Shown one piece after another: positions 35,214-47,352 of a stretch of 64,000 bases of DNA. Under the pieces are notes generated by a model. That model did not search any database, was not told the origin of the DNA, and saw nothing but the letters and a program-made list of their open reading frames with translations. The stretch comes from Vanessa cardui (taxonomy: Eukaryota > Arthropoda > Insecta > Lepidoptera > Nymphalidae). Where the stretch lies: positions 4,967,501-5,031,500 of the forward strand of contig NC_061130.1 of the NCBI RefSeq assembly GCF_905220365.1, written 5' to 3'. Made by a program: the position numbers and the translations under genes. Each line of letters starts with the position of its first letter. Positions within the stretch are counted from its first letter, which is position 1.

Positions 35214-35628
35214 CACATTCCTATAAATGTTACATAAAAAAATACGAAACAACTTTTACCAATAATAGTTCAATAAAATTTTACATTATTTTTGTGTAAA
35301 GAAATATACAAACTGTATTCAAAATTACAACAGAAATGAAATATTTTCAACCATCCCTTTTACTGTCGTGATGAAATACAATTATATCACGTTACATATG
35401 TTCCGCCATGAATTATGATAGTTTTGTCAATAATTGTGTAGATAATGATATTATAAATTATAAATATACTAGGCGGCCGTCCCGAATTCGTCCGGGTAAA
35501 ATAAAACGTATAAATGTATATACAATACACGGTCCAATCTAATACATACACTCGAATACTTATTATTTATTGAAATCACGTACAGAGTTATTCATATAAA
35601 GTTATATAATAATAATAATAAATAAATG

Positions 35629-35915
35629 TTTTTTTTTATGATATAGTTTGGCGGACGAGCATATGGGCCACCTAATGGTAAGTGGTCACCATCACCCATT
35701 GACAATGACGCTGTAAGAAATATTACAATTCCTTACATCGTCAATGTGCCACCAACTTTGGGAACTAAGATGTCATGTCCCTTGTGCCTGTAGTTACACT
35801 GGCTCACTCACCCTTCAAACCGGAACACAACAATACTGAGTACTGTTATTTGGCGGTAGAATAACTGATGAGTGGGTGGTACCTACACAGACGGGCTTGC
35901 ACAAAGCCCTAACCC
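35629..35915 (-). repeat. Family C copy, full length, minus strand
   Basis: TTTGGCGGACGAGCATATGG at the left and ACGGGCTTGCACAAAGCC at the right. The T-run at 35629 is its poly-A tail. Confidence 0.78.
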
Positions 35916-36648
35916 AAATAATGTTTATTTGCACACACTATATTAAATGCAATTTAATAATAATAATGTATTTATACGTCTAGCTTATGAAAATAAACAT
36001 TTAAATCAGTATATGCAGTAGTAATCTTTGTTGTTTAGAATTTAAATATTATACAATGTAAGATATGATGTTTTATTCGCTCTACATATTTTCTAGCATT
36101 TGCATTTTAACAGTTAATAGTTCAATGACCTGATAAAGTGCATAAGTTGAAAAAAACAGTTATCATGAAATATTTCAAATATTTTTAGTAGTTCATTAAA
36201 AAAACATTAATTTAATAATTAATATATTTACATATACGTATATACTAGTACTTTAAACATTATCTATAACACACTTTAATTTTCTGTAAGACTTTATTTT
36301 ATTTGCATAAAACTTGCTGAAGAATATAATCAAAGCAAGAAATATCGAACTTCACGAGAGGCAGCTACGGTAATCGCACTTGTGAAGAGATTGTGGTACA
36401 AATAAGTCTCCTGGGCTTATTGTGCCGCTGAATATAAGCAACAAATGCAGTAACTTCAATATGCTTTTCTGGCAAAATATTGAGATAGAGTAAGTATTAT
36501 TCAGAATAAATTCGTGTGGATCTTAAGAAGATTTATAATTTTTATTATTATAGTTCATTTGTTTGTTAGTTGGTTAGTTATATTATTAGTTGTAGGTTTT
36601 ATTTGATGATTGGTTTAATAAACCACTGTACCTGCTACGTTCGTATCA
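35916..36648. other. AT-rich gap
   Basis: Nothing recognised. Confidence 0.4.
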
Positions 36649-36949
36649 CAACAACAACAACAACAGCCTGTAAATTCCCACTGCTGGGCTAAAGGCCTCC
36701 TCTCCCTTTGAGGAGAAGGTTTGGAACATATTCCACCACGATTTTCCAATGCGGGTTGGTGGAATACACATGTGGCAGAATTTCTATGAAATTTGTCACA
36801 TGCAGGTTTCCTCACGATGTTTTCCTTCACCGCTGAGCACGAGATGAATGATAAAGACAAATTAAGCACATGAATCAGCGGTGCTTGCCTGGGTTTGAAC
36901 CCGCAATCATCGGTTAAGATGCACGCGTTTTAACCACCGGGCCATCTCG
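36649..36949 (-). repeat. SINE family A, full length, minus strand
   Basis: GTT-tail subfamily. Flanked by ACGTTCGTATCA at 36637-36648 and 36950-36961. One arm of the body is altered (ATTTTCCAATGCGGG instead of CTGTTCCAATGCGGG). Confidence 0.93.
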
Positions 36950-36978
36950 ACGTTCGTATCATTTTCTTTTATTTATAA

Positions 36979-37482
36979 CTAGTAGTCGCCTGCGGCTTCG
37001 CTTACGTTTTACGATATTGATTATCATGTGTCAGGCAAAAAAGAAGCCTATGTTCTTTCATGGAGTTCAAGTTTGCTACATGTCAAATTTAATCACAATA
37101 AACTTTATTTAAGTGAGTTTTTACAAGCACTTTTGGATCGTCATTTAAAAATTAAGTGAAACTACCACCGGTTCGGAAAGTAGATTCTACCGAGAAGAAC
37201 TCGCAAGAAACTCAGTAGTTACTCTTTTTAAACATTTAAAAAAATACAGTCATGTTAGTCAATAGAATTATTTAAATTAATATATCCTGCCTGGAAGTCA
37301 AGAGGTATTAATTCTATGCGTTTTTATCATCTACAAAATCATGTATCGAATAATAAGCCTTTTTTACCGATGTATTTTTTATAAACAATTTGAATTTACA
37401 ATTCGGTTCAGCATTATGGCCATGAAAGAGCGACAGACAAACAGAAAGAGTTACTTTCACATTTATTTATAGAGATTAGCTG
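36979..37482 (-). mobile_element. Helitron-like element with nested LINE tail
   Basis: On the minus strand it starts near 37475 (AATGTGAAAGTAACTC, CTGTTTGTCTGTCGCTC) and ends CGAAGCCGCAGGCGACTACTAGT at about 36979. A LINE 3' tail in the same orientation is nested at 37084-37222 (GAACCGGTGGTAGTTTCAC style wording and AATAAAGTTTATTGTG). Confidence 0.5.
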
Positions 37483-37697
37483 AGGATTTAAAAATAGGAA
37501 AAAAAAACAATCAAATGGGTATGTTCTCATGAAGATCGCGACTTATACAGTTAAATACTAACTGTATTACTTTGTATTTTATACTTGATTTAGATCCGTG
37601 TTGCCGAGTACTCTGCTCATTTACCGAGACAAAAATTGCTGAATTATTATAAATAGTATATTCACTTTAATAATTAGACATAGTAAATTAGAGTTGC

Positions 37698-37827
37698 CCA
37701 TGTTGTCTTGGGTCTGGATGTTTGTGGTACCGTCGTTACTTCTGATTTTCCATAACACATGTGCTTTAGCTACTTACACTGGGATCAGAGTAATGTATGT
37801 GATGCCAATATTCATTTATTTATTTAT
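37698..37827 (+). repeat. SINE family B, 5'-truncated
   Basis: Starts within ATGTTGTCTTGGGTCTGG, lacking the tRNA head, and ends with TTTATTTATTT. Confidence 0.78.
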
Positions 37828-37859
37828 AAAAGACAGTTTTTCATTTATTGTCATTAAAT

Positions 37860-38164
37860 GGAGCTGAAATAGCCCAGACCGTGTGCATCTTAACCGATGA
37901 TTGCGGATTCAAACCCAGCCAAGCACCCCTATTTATATGTGCTTAATTTGTGTTTATAATTAATCTCGTCCTGGGCGGTGAAGGAAAACATCGTGAGAAA
38001 ACCTGCATGTGTCTAATTTCATCGAAATTCTGCCACATGTGCATTCCACCAACCCACATTGGAACAGCGTGGTGGAATATATTCCAAGCCCTTTCCTTAA
38101 TAGAAGAGGAGGCCTTATCCCAGCAGTGGGAAATTTACAGGTTGTTTGTTACTTTACTTTACTT
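37860..38164 (+). repeat. SINE family A, ACTTT-tail subfamily
   Basis: The head is degenerate (AGCTGAAATAGCCCAG with the TGGTTAGAACG segment deleted); the body is intact to GGGAAATTTACAGG and the tail is TACTTTACTTTACTTTT. Confidence 0.85.
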
Positions 38165-38967
38165 TTAGTTATAAATGTGATTATCCAACACAATAATGTG
38201 ATTAGTTATACCAATAACTGAGAATGTAGTTGTCTAGGAAAAGTTTGTGAAAGTATTCCGAAGTTATGATTGAAATCAGTTTTTGTGTTATTTAAATAGT
38301 CGAAGTTAATTTAATTAGGTAATTATAAATGAACCCTTATAGTTTAATGGCCTTTAGACAAGGCATTTATCTATAATAATATTAAAATTAGCTACAGTTT
38401 ACTTGTTTTATGTTGGGGATAACCTTCAAAATTATTGAACCAATTAGAACATCATTGGTGGGAAGCTACATTTATTCCTGAGTGATATAGGCAATGATAT
38501 TCTAATAATCAGATATGTTATACCCATACTAAACAACAGAAAAAGGTGTGCCGCTCCGGGGACCGTTTTTTTTACATTTCGTTACAAGTAAAAAGGATAG
38601 CTTGATAAAAACAACAAGTAAAAGGGACAACTAGATGTTTTAATTACGCAGAACGTATTACTACATAATTATGATGCATTATAACGTATTACTGGCATAA
38701 TTATGATGAAAACGACTATAGGCAAACGTCCCAATTAGGACGTTTTCTAGTCTTCACTTTTTGCGCGTTAATGACATATCTGTTTACTAGAACATCATTG
38801 GATATAGGATATGAAATGTAGTTATAAAATATAATTTCTTTATAACTGAAATGCATAAGTGCGAAGTCGAGACGGACCCATCACTAGCGGATCAGTTATT
38901 TAGTTAAGCACAGGTTTCTCTGCTTCTGTCTACATAAAATTGTCAATTGAAATACAACAATTTAATT
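38165..38967. other. Non-coding gap
   Basis: GGAAGCTACATTTATTCCTGAGTG at about 38460 resembles lepidopteran non-autonomous element wording. A duplicated AACGTATTACT motif lies at about 38647 and 38681. No gene. Confidence 0.35.
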
Positions 38968-39187
38968 GGTGGTAGGGTTTTGTGCAAGCCCGTCTGGGTA
39001 GGTAGCACCCACTCATCAGTTATTCTACCGCTAAACGACGGTACTTAGTGTTGTTTGATGGGTGAGTGATCCAATGTAACTGAACATTGACGATGTAAGC
39101 GTCATTGTCTATGGGTGGTGGTGGATGGTGACCACTTACCATCAGGTGGCTTATATGCTCTTCCGCCAACCTATATCATAAAAAAGT
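38968..39187 (+). repeat. Family C copy, internally deleted
   Basis: Intact left third and right third with the middle (ACTACAGGCACAAGG ... GGTTGGTGGCAC) mostly missing. Confidence 0.72.
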
Positions 39188-39606
39188 CTTACTAATCATA
39201 CTCCAAGCAATATTTATAAGTAAAGAGATAATATTTTTTTCCTGTGTATATTTGAACGCGCTAATCATAGAAAAGAATTTTATGTTTTCCATTATTATTT
39301 CAGCTTCATATAGTATTTTATAATACAGATTTTTTTTGTAATGATATAAGTTATGTAACTTCATAACACTACTCAAAGGAGCGAAACAGTTACCATAAAC
39401 GTTAACCAATATGGTGAACTATGAATCAGGCATGATTAATCCTTTAAGGCTCGTAGAATGACGGGGTTTAGGTTAACTGATATAATTATATTTTAGTTTG
39501 ATAGTAATATTAATATAATAAAAAATAATTCCAATTCATTTGAAACAATTTTATTCGATCAGGACTATCTATTGTTATTAATTTGTTTAATATAGATCAT
39601 ATCCGA
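39188..39606. other. AT-rich gap
   Basis: Nothing recognised. Confidence 0.4.
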
Positions 39607-39900
39607 GCTGAGATAGCCCAGTGGTTAGAACGCGTGCATCTTATCCGATGATTTCGGGTTCAAACCCAGGCAAGCACCACTATATATGTATATTATGAGC
39701 TTAATTTGTGTTTGGAAAACATCGTGAGGAAACGTGCATGTGTTTTATTTCATTGAAATTCTGCCACATGTGCATTCCACCTACCCGCAATGGAACACCG
39801 TGGTGGAACATGTTCCAAACCCTCTCCTTAATGAGAGAGGAGGTCTTAGCACAGCAGTGGGAAATTTACAGGCTGTTACTTTACTTTACTTTTTAACTTT
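39607..39900 (+). repeat. SINE family A, ACTTT-tail subfamily, with target duplication
   Basis: Flanked by ATATCCGA (39599-39606 and 39901-39908). A short internal deletion removes the TATAATTCATCTCGTGCTC segment. Confidence 0.88.
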
Positions 39901-40227
39901 ATATCCGATCTACAGCATTTTGCAAAATAAGTTTACAATAGATCATGCTGACTTTGGTATGGTTGGATTTATATTATTGATCGGTAATCCATAATAAAAT
40001 AGGTCCTAAAGTTAATAAAAAAGTAAAATAAGTGCTAAAATAATCTAAACGAATAAAATATTAAACTATGGATTTAAAATTAAAAATAATAGTAAATGTC
40101 TGCTACTGTATGTATACTGTCTTACGTTTTTTTTTTTTTATGATCAAATTATCGTCAATCGTTGAAAAAGATTATTACCTTATTGAGACATATCATGAAA
40201 TATCGATATACCTGTTGGTAGATTCAT

Positions 40228-42751
40228 ATGGAACATCACTTCACTGGTTTTCCACAGATAATACAAAATGACAGCGATGTCAAAATGGAACATGGAAAAA
40301 TAAAAATAAAAGGTTAGTTCATACAATATTTTTTAGGTTTCACATAGTTCAGTATAGCTGTAAATTTAGGCGTGTTTTTAGCTTACGATTGTGTATTATA
40401 AAGAAATTTTGGTAAATTTTCTATTTCACCAATGAATTCCGATATTAAAATATATATGTATAATAACCCTTAGGTTCGGAAATTCAATTTAGTTTTCATT
40501 TGACACACATGCATATGAATACAAGTGTCATAATTTGTCGTTCAGATTCACTGTAGATAAACAACAACAAAAACAACAACAGCCTGTAAATTCCCACTGC
40601 TGGGCTAAAGGCCTCCTCTCCCTTTGTGGAGAATGTTTGGAACATATTCCACCACGCTGTTCCAATGCGGGTTGGTGGAATACACATGTGGCAGAATTTC
40701 TATGAAATTTGTCACATGCAGGTTTCCTCACGATGTTTTCCTTCACCGCTGAGCACGAGATGAATTATAAAGACAAATTAAGCACATGAATCAGCGGTGC
40801 TTGCCTGGGTTTGAACTCGCAATCATCGGTTAAGATGCACGCGTTCTTACCACTGGGCCATCTCGACTCTACGTAGATAAACAATGAAAATATTCTTATA
40901 TTTTAGATACGTTTAATATATCTTCTGATGTTTTTCCTCATAAGATCACAAGGGAAATTGAATACCCCAATTTGATTTGACCCTTTAACAACTTAAAAAG
41001 TCCTCTTTCATTCGTAAATTCACACGAAGGTGCCTACTAGTATTTTAGCTTAATGTTATTTGATCCGAATGTCTACGGACGCCGTGTTGGATTTTGTTCC
41101 ACAAATAATTGTGCTGGTTTGAAAGATAATGTATATATTTTTATTCTCACAATAAGAACAGAAGTTCTTCTTTAATAATTTACTCATACCTACCTCTATT
41201 ACATTAATTAACAAATATGAGCTAATATATTAGTCCAACTAATAAGCTAGTAATATTAATCGTTTTGATTATATTCAAATACACTAAGAAAGAAAATCAT
41301 CAAGTATTTGTTAATTTCAGCTCGATCGTTTGATTGGAATCGGTTTAAAATTCAGCTGGAAGGTCTGACCCAGACAATCTAAAAGGTGAAGTTAAATAAA
41401 AGCTTGTTAAATGAATAGTTACCCACCGTGACCTAGATCACGAAACTTATATAATTACATGTTTTATCTGAACTTAAAGCTTCTAATTTTGAATCTTCAA
41501 TATTTGTCTAATACAATAAGGTGATGTAATCGCCTGTGGATGTCTCACAGCTGGGCAAAGATTACTCATTTCCTAACTTCCTTGAGCGTATTTTACCGCT
41601 TTTTAAAATTGATTTGGATACTCATATGAACGAATTACTTTAAATTATATTAACGTGGAGGTTTCCTCATAATATTATTCTTCTCCGCCGAGTAAGAGAT
41701 GACGTATAAATAGGTATAGTATAACACAACTTAGATGTAGCATCGGCAAATTTCGTAAAACCGATCACATCCGAATTAAGTACGCCATCCCAAACTATCA
41801 ATATTTATTTCTTATGCGAATATGATCTTTACACAAACGTAATAACTTGTAATATGATATGACCTAATATATTCGTCAATTTGACGCGTCGATTTACATG
41901 CACTTGCTTTCTCCGACGCGTGAATCTAGAGCGACGAATAGCGTCGAATGGCGCGATAGGGAGCTATACCTATTGTTTGTGTAAATCGACAGTAATCGGG
42001 TTTCTTTTCATTCCATTGCATTTTCCGATGATACATCTAATTTGTGTCGTACTGTACAAATTAAGTACGCGAGAGTTTTGAGAGCTTTGACGGTCTTGAA
42101 TCTGTATTTTTCGGCTAAGATTCATATCTCCACTGGGCCAACTCGCCTCATAAGTGCGTCATAAATCCATCATTAATTATGAAGATCGTTTCACCGCCTT
42201 GAAACAATATAAGATGACAAATGATCTAAGTGAAACTTCTTAGTATTTTAACCAAAAAATGAAGTTTATAGAAATAACTTTAACAAAAAAATATATAGAA
42301 TCTTCTATGTCCTGACTGACTAATTCGTCACCGCCGAGCATTAACTATTTTAGTCAGTGTCATTTGATTTTTGATCTTGATCATTTGAGTACTCACTTAC
42401 TCAGTATACAAAGAGGTCTTAAAATAACGTAATATTTTAAGTTCATTTGTGAATATCTTTAACTTCCATTCAGGTAAAGCCACAACAAACAGCTAGTCTA
42501 TATTTATAAATAAACTAATGTTGCCAGTACAACGACGTTCTTAATTTGTCCTAAACCCGGACGTATGTAGTTCGCATCGTAAATCCAAATGTTATTACTT
42601 CTTTTCAGGACTGATTTCAGATTCAGAAAATATGCTAGAATGTACTGAAACTTTCTTTAAATATCGCGAGGCTGCTTTGGAAGGCTTAATGTTATTACGC
42701 AAAGCGCAGATTCCTGCAATTTTGGATTTAGTCGAGAAAGTAACGGATTAA
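40228..42751 (+). CDS. Two-exon gene for a 75-residue protein, function unknown
   Basis: Exon 1 coding part 40228-40312, exon 2 42609-42751, intron 2296 bp. The ATG at 40228 follows an in-frame TAG at 40222. Exon 1 reads MEHHFTGFPQIIQNDSDVKM then EHGKIKIK and ends AAAG before donor GTTAGT with one leftover base. Exon 2 follows TTACTTCTTTTCAG, starts with two bases that complete a glycine codon, and reads LISDSENMLECTETFFKYRE, then AALEGLMLLRKAQIPAILDL and a TAA. AATAAA at 42883 lies about 130 bp after the stop. The C-terminal half looks like an amphipathic helix; there is no signal peptide or membrane segment, so a cytosolic or nuclear role is likely (inference). The intron holds SINE, MITE and Helitron-like insertions. 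I do not recognise the family. A further phase-1 internal exon cannot be excluded. Confidence 0.55.
40565..40872 (-). repeat. SINE family A, full length, minus strand, intronic
   Basis: GTT-tail subfamily. Flanked by GTAGATAAACAA at 40553-40564 and 40873-40884. Inside the intron of the 75-residue gene, antisense to it. Confidence 0.93.
41531..41714 (-). repeat. Old SINE family A remnant
   Basis: GAGGTTTCCTCATAATATTATTC and CGCCGAGTAAGAGATGACG on the plus strand match the diverged body of a minus-strand family A copy; CACAGCTGGGCAAAG is its 3' part. Confidence 0.45.
41715..42057. mobile_element. Long-TIR MITE, copy 1
   Basis: About 340 bp, starting TAGTATAACACAACTTAGAT and ending GTGTCGTACTGTAC. 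Its interior aligns in order with 43600-43923 (AATATTTATTTCTTATG, GAATATGATCTTTACAC, ATAACTTGTAATAT). The right terminus is more decayed than in copy 2. The 41881-42081 frame is incidental. Confidence 0.7.
42295..42505 (+). repeat. Helitron-like element, intronic
   Basis: CCTGACTGACTAATTCGTCACC and CGCCGAGCATTAACTATT at the left; AGGTAAAGCCACAACAAACAGCTAGT at the right, again ending CTAGT. It lies within 110 bp of the acceptor of exon 2 of the 75-residue gene. Confidence 0.45.
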
Positions 42752-42882
42752 AAGTACAACCCTAAATGCCACCAACGACCCAATTGCAGACCGAAGATTA
42801 CGGAGTTGTTCTTTTAAAGAGACGTTTAAATGTGGTGCTTTTGTTGAGTTTAATTCTTAACAGCTATGGAGAACAATGGACA

Positions 42883-42888
42883 AATAAA
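42883..42888 (+). other. Poly(A) signal AATAAA
   Basis: Canonical hexamer about 130 bp after the stop of the two-exon gene; it supports exon 2 as a terminal exon. Confidence 0.5.
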
Positions 42889-43146
42889 ATATATTTTGAT
42901 AGCATTTTAAGTAATTTTCTGCTCGTTGTTGAATAAAACAATACGCCTAGATAAAATATTTCTGTTATTTTAATAAATCTTAATACATTATACACAATAT
43001 ATTCTTTTATTTTTTACCTGCGATGTAAAATGACGCTAAATTATAAGTTTAATGGTTATATCTTTGATTTGTATAGTTGCTTCTAAATGGATTAACTGAT
43101 ATGATCGTTTTGAAATCGAGAGTGTCCTTCGCTTTCGTTAAAGTAT

Positions 43147-43240
43147 AGGTAGACAGAGAATGGGCTTACTTTTGGTATGTGGTCAACACTAATACTCGCT
43201 GACATTGGTGCTGTAACAATATTACGCATACCTTACATAG
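43147..43240 (-). repeat. Family C fragment, diverged
   Basis: GGTATGTGGTCAACACTAATAC and GACATTGGTGCTGTAACAATATTA are a diverged family C segment on the minus strand, cut off where the following SINE starts. Confidence 0.45.
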
Positions 43241-43480
43241 CTGAGATGGCCCAGTGGCTAGAACGCGTGCATCTTAACCGATGATTGAGGGTTCGAACCC
43301 AGGCAAGCACCACTATATACATGTGCTTAATTTGTGTTTATAATTCATCTCGTGCTCGGCAGTGAAGGAAAACATCGTGAGGAAACCTGCATGTGTCTAA
43401 TTTCATCGAAATTCTGCCACGTGTGCATTCCACCAACCCGTAATGGAACTGCGAAGTGGAATATGTTCCTCTCCTCCTCC
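43241..43480 (+). repeat. SINE family A, 3'-truncated
   Basis: Good head (A box TGGCCCAGTGG, B box GGTTCGAACCC) and body. It stops after GGAATATGTTC and runs into a CTC/CTCC-rich stretch. Confidence 0.8.
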
Positions 43481-43599
43481 TCCTCTTATATATAACATCA
43501 GGTAATATTATGAGAACTTAGATAAACCGTTGTTACAAGCGAGAAATAAGCATCAAGATATAATTATAATTAGGTGGGAAAGTAACGTTATAAGTACGC

Positions 43600-43923
43600 A
43601 TAGTTCGACACAACATAGATGTAGCATCGGCAAAATTCGTAAAACCGAACACATTCGAATTTGGTATGCTATCCCAAATTATTAATATTTATTTCTTATG
43701 TGAATATGATCTTTACACGAACGTTATAACTTGTAATATCATATGCCCTAATATATTCCTTGACACGTCCATTTACACGCAGACGTTTTCCCGGGTTGAA
43801 CTGACGCGAGAATCTATAGCGACGAATGGCGAGAAAGGGAGCTATTTCTATTGGTTGTATAAATCGGCAGAAATCGGTTTTATTGAATGTGCCGATGCTA
43901 AATCTAAGTTGTGTCGTACTATA
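43600..43923. mobile_element. Long-TIR MITE, copy 2
   Basis: About 325 bp with inverted termini of about 48 bp: left TAGTTCGACACAACATAGAT...AGCATCGGCA, right (reverse) TAGTACGACACAACTTAGAT...AGCATCGGCA, both continuing to TAAAACCG. No transposase. The frames at 43666-44019 lie over it and are not genes. Confidence 0.75.
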
Positions 43924-44500
43924 CATCAGGTAATTTGGAATTCGTAATTCACGTTTCTTACCGAAATAATTATTGGCGACACCTTGATATTGTCGTTCCC
44001 TTTGATGTCTCCGTGTCAATAACGTTCAACCTTTTATTTATCTCCGAACCTCGGGACGTGTTTTATATCAAAGGCATCAACCAAATCTTTGTGGTTTATT
44101 GGGTGCTTGTTTAATTTTGTTCTATAAAGTAAAATGTGTCTGTATATTAGTATAATATTAACCGTTATAATGGATCACAAGGAAATAAACAATATATACC
44201 GTGAAACTTTTGCTGGCTCTTCGATGGTAAGTATCAACTCGTATGTCCTGACAGTATAGTGTACCAAAGTACTTTGGTGATATCATAATAATAAAAACAA
44301 TAATACATTCATTTCATTTCGAAAAATGTAGTTTTTTTAACTATAAATTATTTCAATAATCATCAATGTCGATACTTAATCTGCTGGCACTTTTTTTTTA
44401 GGTTTTTTGGTCTCATTTTACAATATTTGTCTATAATTGCCACATTGTACCTACTCTTTTTTAAACATCATATTTAATTAATATACGACGACATCGATTT
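43924..44500. other. Non-coding gap
   Basis: Nothing recognised beyond AT-rich DNA. Confidence 0.4.
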
Positions 44501-44652
44501 CAGCCGAGTCGATGTCGAAAAATAGTTCATTAGTTTTCTATGTCTTAGGTCTGGGTGTTTGTGGTACTGTCGTTAATTCTGATTTTGCATAACACAAGTG
44601 CTTTAGCTACTTACATTGGAATCAGAGTAATGTATGTGATGTTTTTTATTTA
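44501..44652 (+). repeat. SINE family B, 5'-truncated
   Basis: Begins at CAGCCGAGTCGATGT just after the B box and continues to GTAATGTATGTGATG; the tail is replaced by TTTTTTATTTAA. Confidence 0.75.
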
Positions 44653-45549
44653 ATATCGGATTTTTAAAACTATACTTACCGTAGTAATATATAATGTAGG
44701 TCGTATTTTTCTAAGTGATCCTTTCAACCGTAGGTCTGTCACAGTTTATTGTTGATGTCCGAAACTAACAGACGTAATCGATAGATAGATAATACTTGTA
44801 TTTTTTTTCGTAGAAAGTTTAACGCCTTTTTATAAACGTGATTATAAGTTTTCTAGTTTTGTGTAGTAGTTTGTTCTTGATGTTGTTGTTTGAAAATGTT
44901 AAATAGTTTACGCGCAAGTATTTACGTTATACGGAGTGAGTAAAAAGCGTGGAAATGTTATTAAATTTCCTGAAATATTTATTATTTACGAAGAATGTTT
45001 TAAGAGACTTTTTTTTGTTTTCTATATTTATATAAAGGTATAATATCTGTCTGTCTATAAGTTCCTACAATCAAGTGTATTAATTAGCATGATATAACAA
45101 GTTGCATTTATTATTTTCATCCATGCCCTAATATGTCATTACAATTATTAAATATTGGATTAAAGAAAAATTCTGTATCATGCTGTATACATGAAGTTAA
45201 GAAAAAAAAAGTATTCAGTATATGATATAAATGCTGAAAACTTTTGTTATTTTTTAATAACAAATATTTCATAAAAATACTTTTACTTCGCTGTATATGT
45301 CGAAAAGTTGATATGAATTAAGTGTAACTCACTTTACTTTGGTTTAAGAACTACATTGAACGCTAATGGCTTTGTGCTTAATATATTGTTGTGAATTGAG
45401 GTTGTAGTAATGGCTTGAAGTTGTTGTTGAGAAATGTAAAAATACCACACTTATGTACGAACATTAGTGAAGTTTCATTGACAACAATTAATGGATTATG
45501 TACTCGCTTCCGCCCTTGGTTTTCCCTGTGATTTTTGTTTAATTCAATA
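44653..45549. other. AT-rich gap
   Basis: Nothing recognised. Confidence 0.4.
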
Positions 45550-45682
45550 CATACCAGTAGTAAACCTTTCTGCCAGAGCGTTTATGTAGGTACCACTAAT
45601 TATCAAAAAACAGTACTTATATTGTTATGATCAGGATTGAAGGGTGAGTGAGCCAGTTCAACTACACAAGTTTCTAAGGTCA
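45550..45682 (+). repeat. Family C fragment, diverged
   Basis: TGTAGGTACCACTAATTATC and GATTGAAGGGTGAGTGAGCCAG mark the 5' half of family C. Confidence 0.6.
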
Positions 45683-45985
45683 TAAAAGTAATTGCGTATT
45701 TGTTTACAAAAACAATCTCATTGATTCAGTCTCGTGATTCGAAAAGCACGTAAATGCGTCTGTCCTGCTCCTGCGTGTGTATCGTGCTCGATTGCAGTCC
45801 CATCGGATTATAAAAGTAAGGGATTAGATAGATCACCTGCGTCCTCACATACATACACTTAAGCACTAAAAAATTTGGCCTAAATAGCCTATTCTGCTCT
45901 CGCCGCTGTGACCGAAAACTGTCAGTGTGATATCATATCGATTGAAATGTTACTTCTTTGATTGTTATTAAAAAAATCTCAATAA
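45683..45985 (+). repeat. Lepidopteran interspersed repeat (probable LINE-derived)
   Basis: TCCCATCGGATTATAAAAGTAAGG, GATCACCTGCGTCCTCACATAC and CGCCGCTGTGACCGAAAACTG are in the style of a repeat widespread in moths and butterflies. Element class not determined. Confidence 0.45.
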
Positions 45986-46583
45986 ATACTATTGATATAT
46001 GTATATTTGTTCGTATTTATTTCGAGACTAGTAGAGCCTTTGACGAAAGTCAAACAGTTATCCTGTATATAAAATGAAATTCAAACTTCAAACTTTTATT
46101 ATTTTTAGTCGATTTTCGTAGTATAAGCGGAAATGTAACTTTTATAAAAATGTTATCTATGATTCGATTTCTCGGAATCCGCTTGCGTGAATTATACGAT
46201 AAATAACGTTGATTTCTGATATTTTAGAGTCACGCATAAAAAACTAGTTTCGTTGTTATGTAACATCAATAACTATTAAAATAAGCGCGGTAACATTACA
46301 ACGATTTTCAGTCCGGTAGTGCTTTATGCATGCTCCTCTGAGTGGATTGCACTTACTCAGGAATCATTCTTCCGTTACGTTTATTGTATGTGTTTGTCGC
46401 AGCGTTAATGGTGTGTGTGTCAGTGTTATTACAAGTACAGGTATGATGCTGTCAAATGATATAAATACTTCTTAAAGTGCTATAGGTAAGAAAGACGTGA
46501 GCGTACCATTAATATTGGGTAATTTTTTTAGTGCATTTCATTGTCTGTTAACTTTAAATTAAACCCTTTGTTGTATAGGACAT
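45986..46583. other. Non-coding gap
   Basis: Nothing recognised. A slightly GC-richer patch at 46310-46440 contains no clear exon. Confidence 0.4.
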
Positions 46584-46793
46584 AATCTATGTTAATATTA
46601 TTAATGCAAAAGTAACTTTATGTGTCTATCTGTCGGTCTATCACGAACAAACCGCTGAACAGAATTTGATGAAATTAGGTATGAAGCAAACTTTAACTAA
46701 AGGGAAGGACATAGGCTACTTCTTTTGCCTGACACGTGACAATCAACTCCCTAAAACGGTAGCGATGCCTCAGGCGATTACTAGTTTTAAATA
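46584..46793 (+). mobile_element. Helitron-like non-autonomous element
   Basis: AATGCAAAAGTAACTTTATG, TCTATCTGTCGGTCTATC, AACCGCTGAACAGAATTTGATG, GGACATAGGCTACTTCTTTTG and a terminus GGCGATTACTAGT. The best-preserved of the short copies. Confidence 0.5.
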
Positions 46794-47207
46794 TAGCTGT
46801 TGATATTTAAAAAAAACATTGGGTAATTCTATACAATTTTGAAATATCGTAAATAATCGAAAATTTACTGAGCTTTTACTGATCGTTCGTGCAACTGCAA
46901 CTTCTGAAGAATTTCTCTTTGAAGGCATTGAAGACGTTTCAATTAAGGTTAAGAATTGTTATCTTGAGATTCAATTGTATTCAAATGTAAGTTGATTTTA
47001 TTTTACAAATGTGCAATTAAACTATAACGATTCACTGGTACACGAGCATTGCCTGTATCAATGAGTAATTAATAAATCTGGAGCAAAGTTTTCATAATTA
47101 GATAATATTTTATAGATTAAATTTATAAAGAATTATCTTTATCTCTATTAAGACTAAAATATAATATTAAGATTTCTTAGCGATCGTGTCGTATGCGTTC
47201 TCGTCTG

Positions 47208-47352
47208 TATAGTAACTACTGAGTTTCTTGCCGGTTCTTCTCGGTAGAATCTTCCGAACCGGTGGTAGCTTCACTTAATTGTAAAATGGCGATTCAAAAG
47301 TGCTTGTAAAAGCCTACTTGAATAAAGTTTATTTTGATTTGATTTGATTTGT
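47208..47352 (+). repeat. LINE 3' tail with TTGAT microsatellite
   Basis: CTGAGTTTCTTGCCGGTTCTTC, CCGAACCGGTGGTAGC, then TACTTGAATAAAGTTTATTT and TTGAT repeats. Only the 3' UTR of a non-LTR element is present. Confidence 0.65.

Noticed and set aside
43666..44114. Overlapping frames on both strands at 43.7-44.1 kb
   Set aside because: They cover a MITE with clear inverted termini and run out of it.
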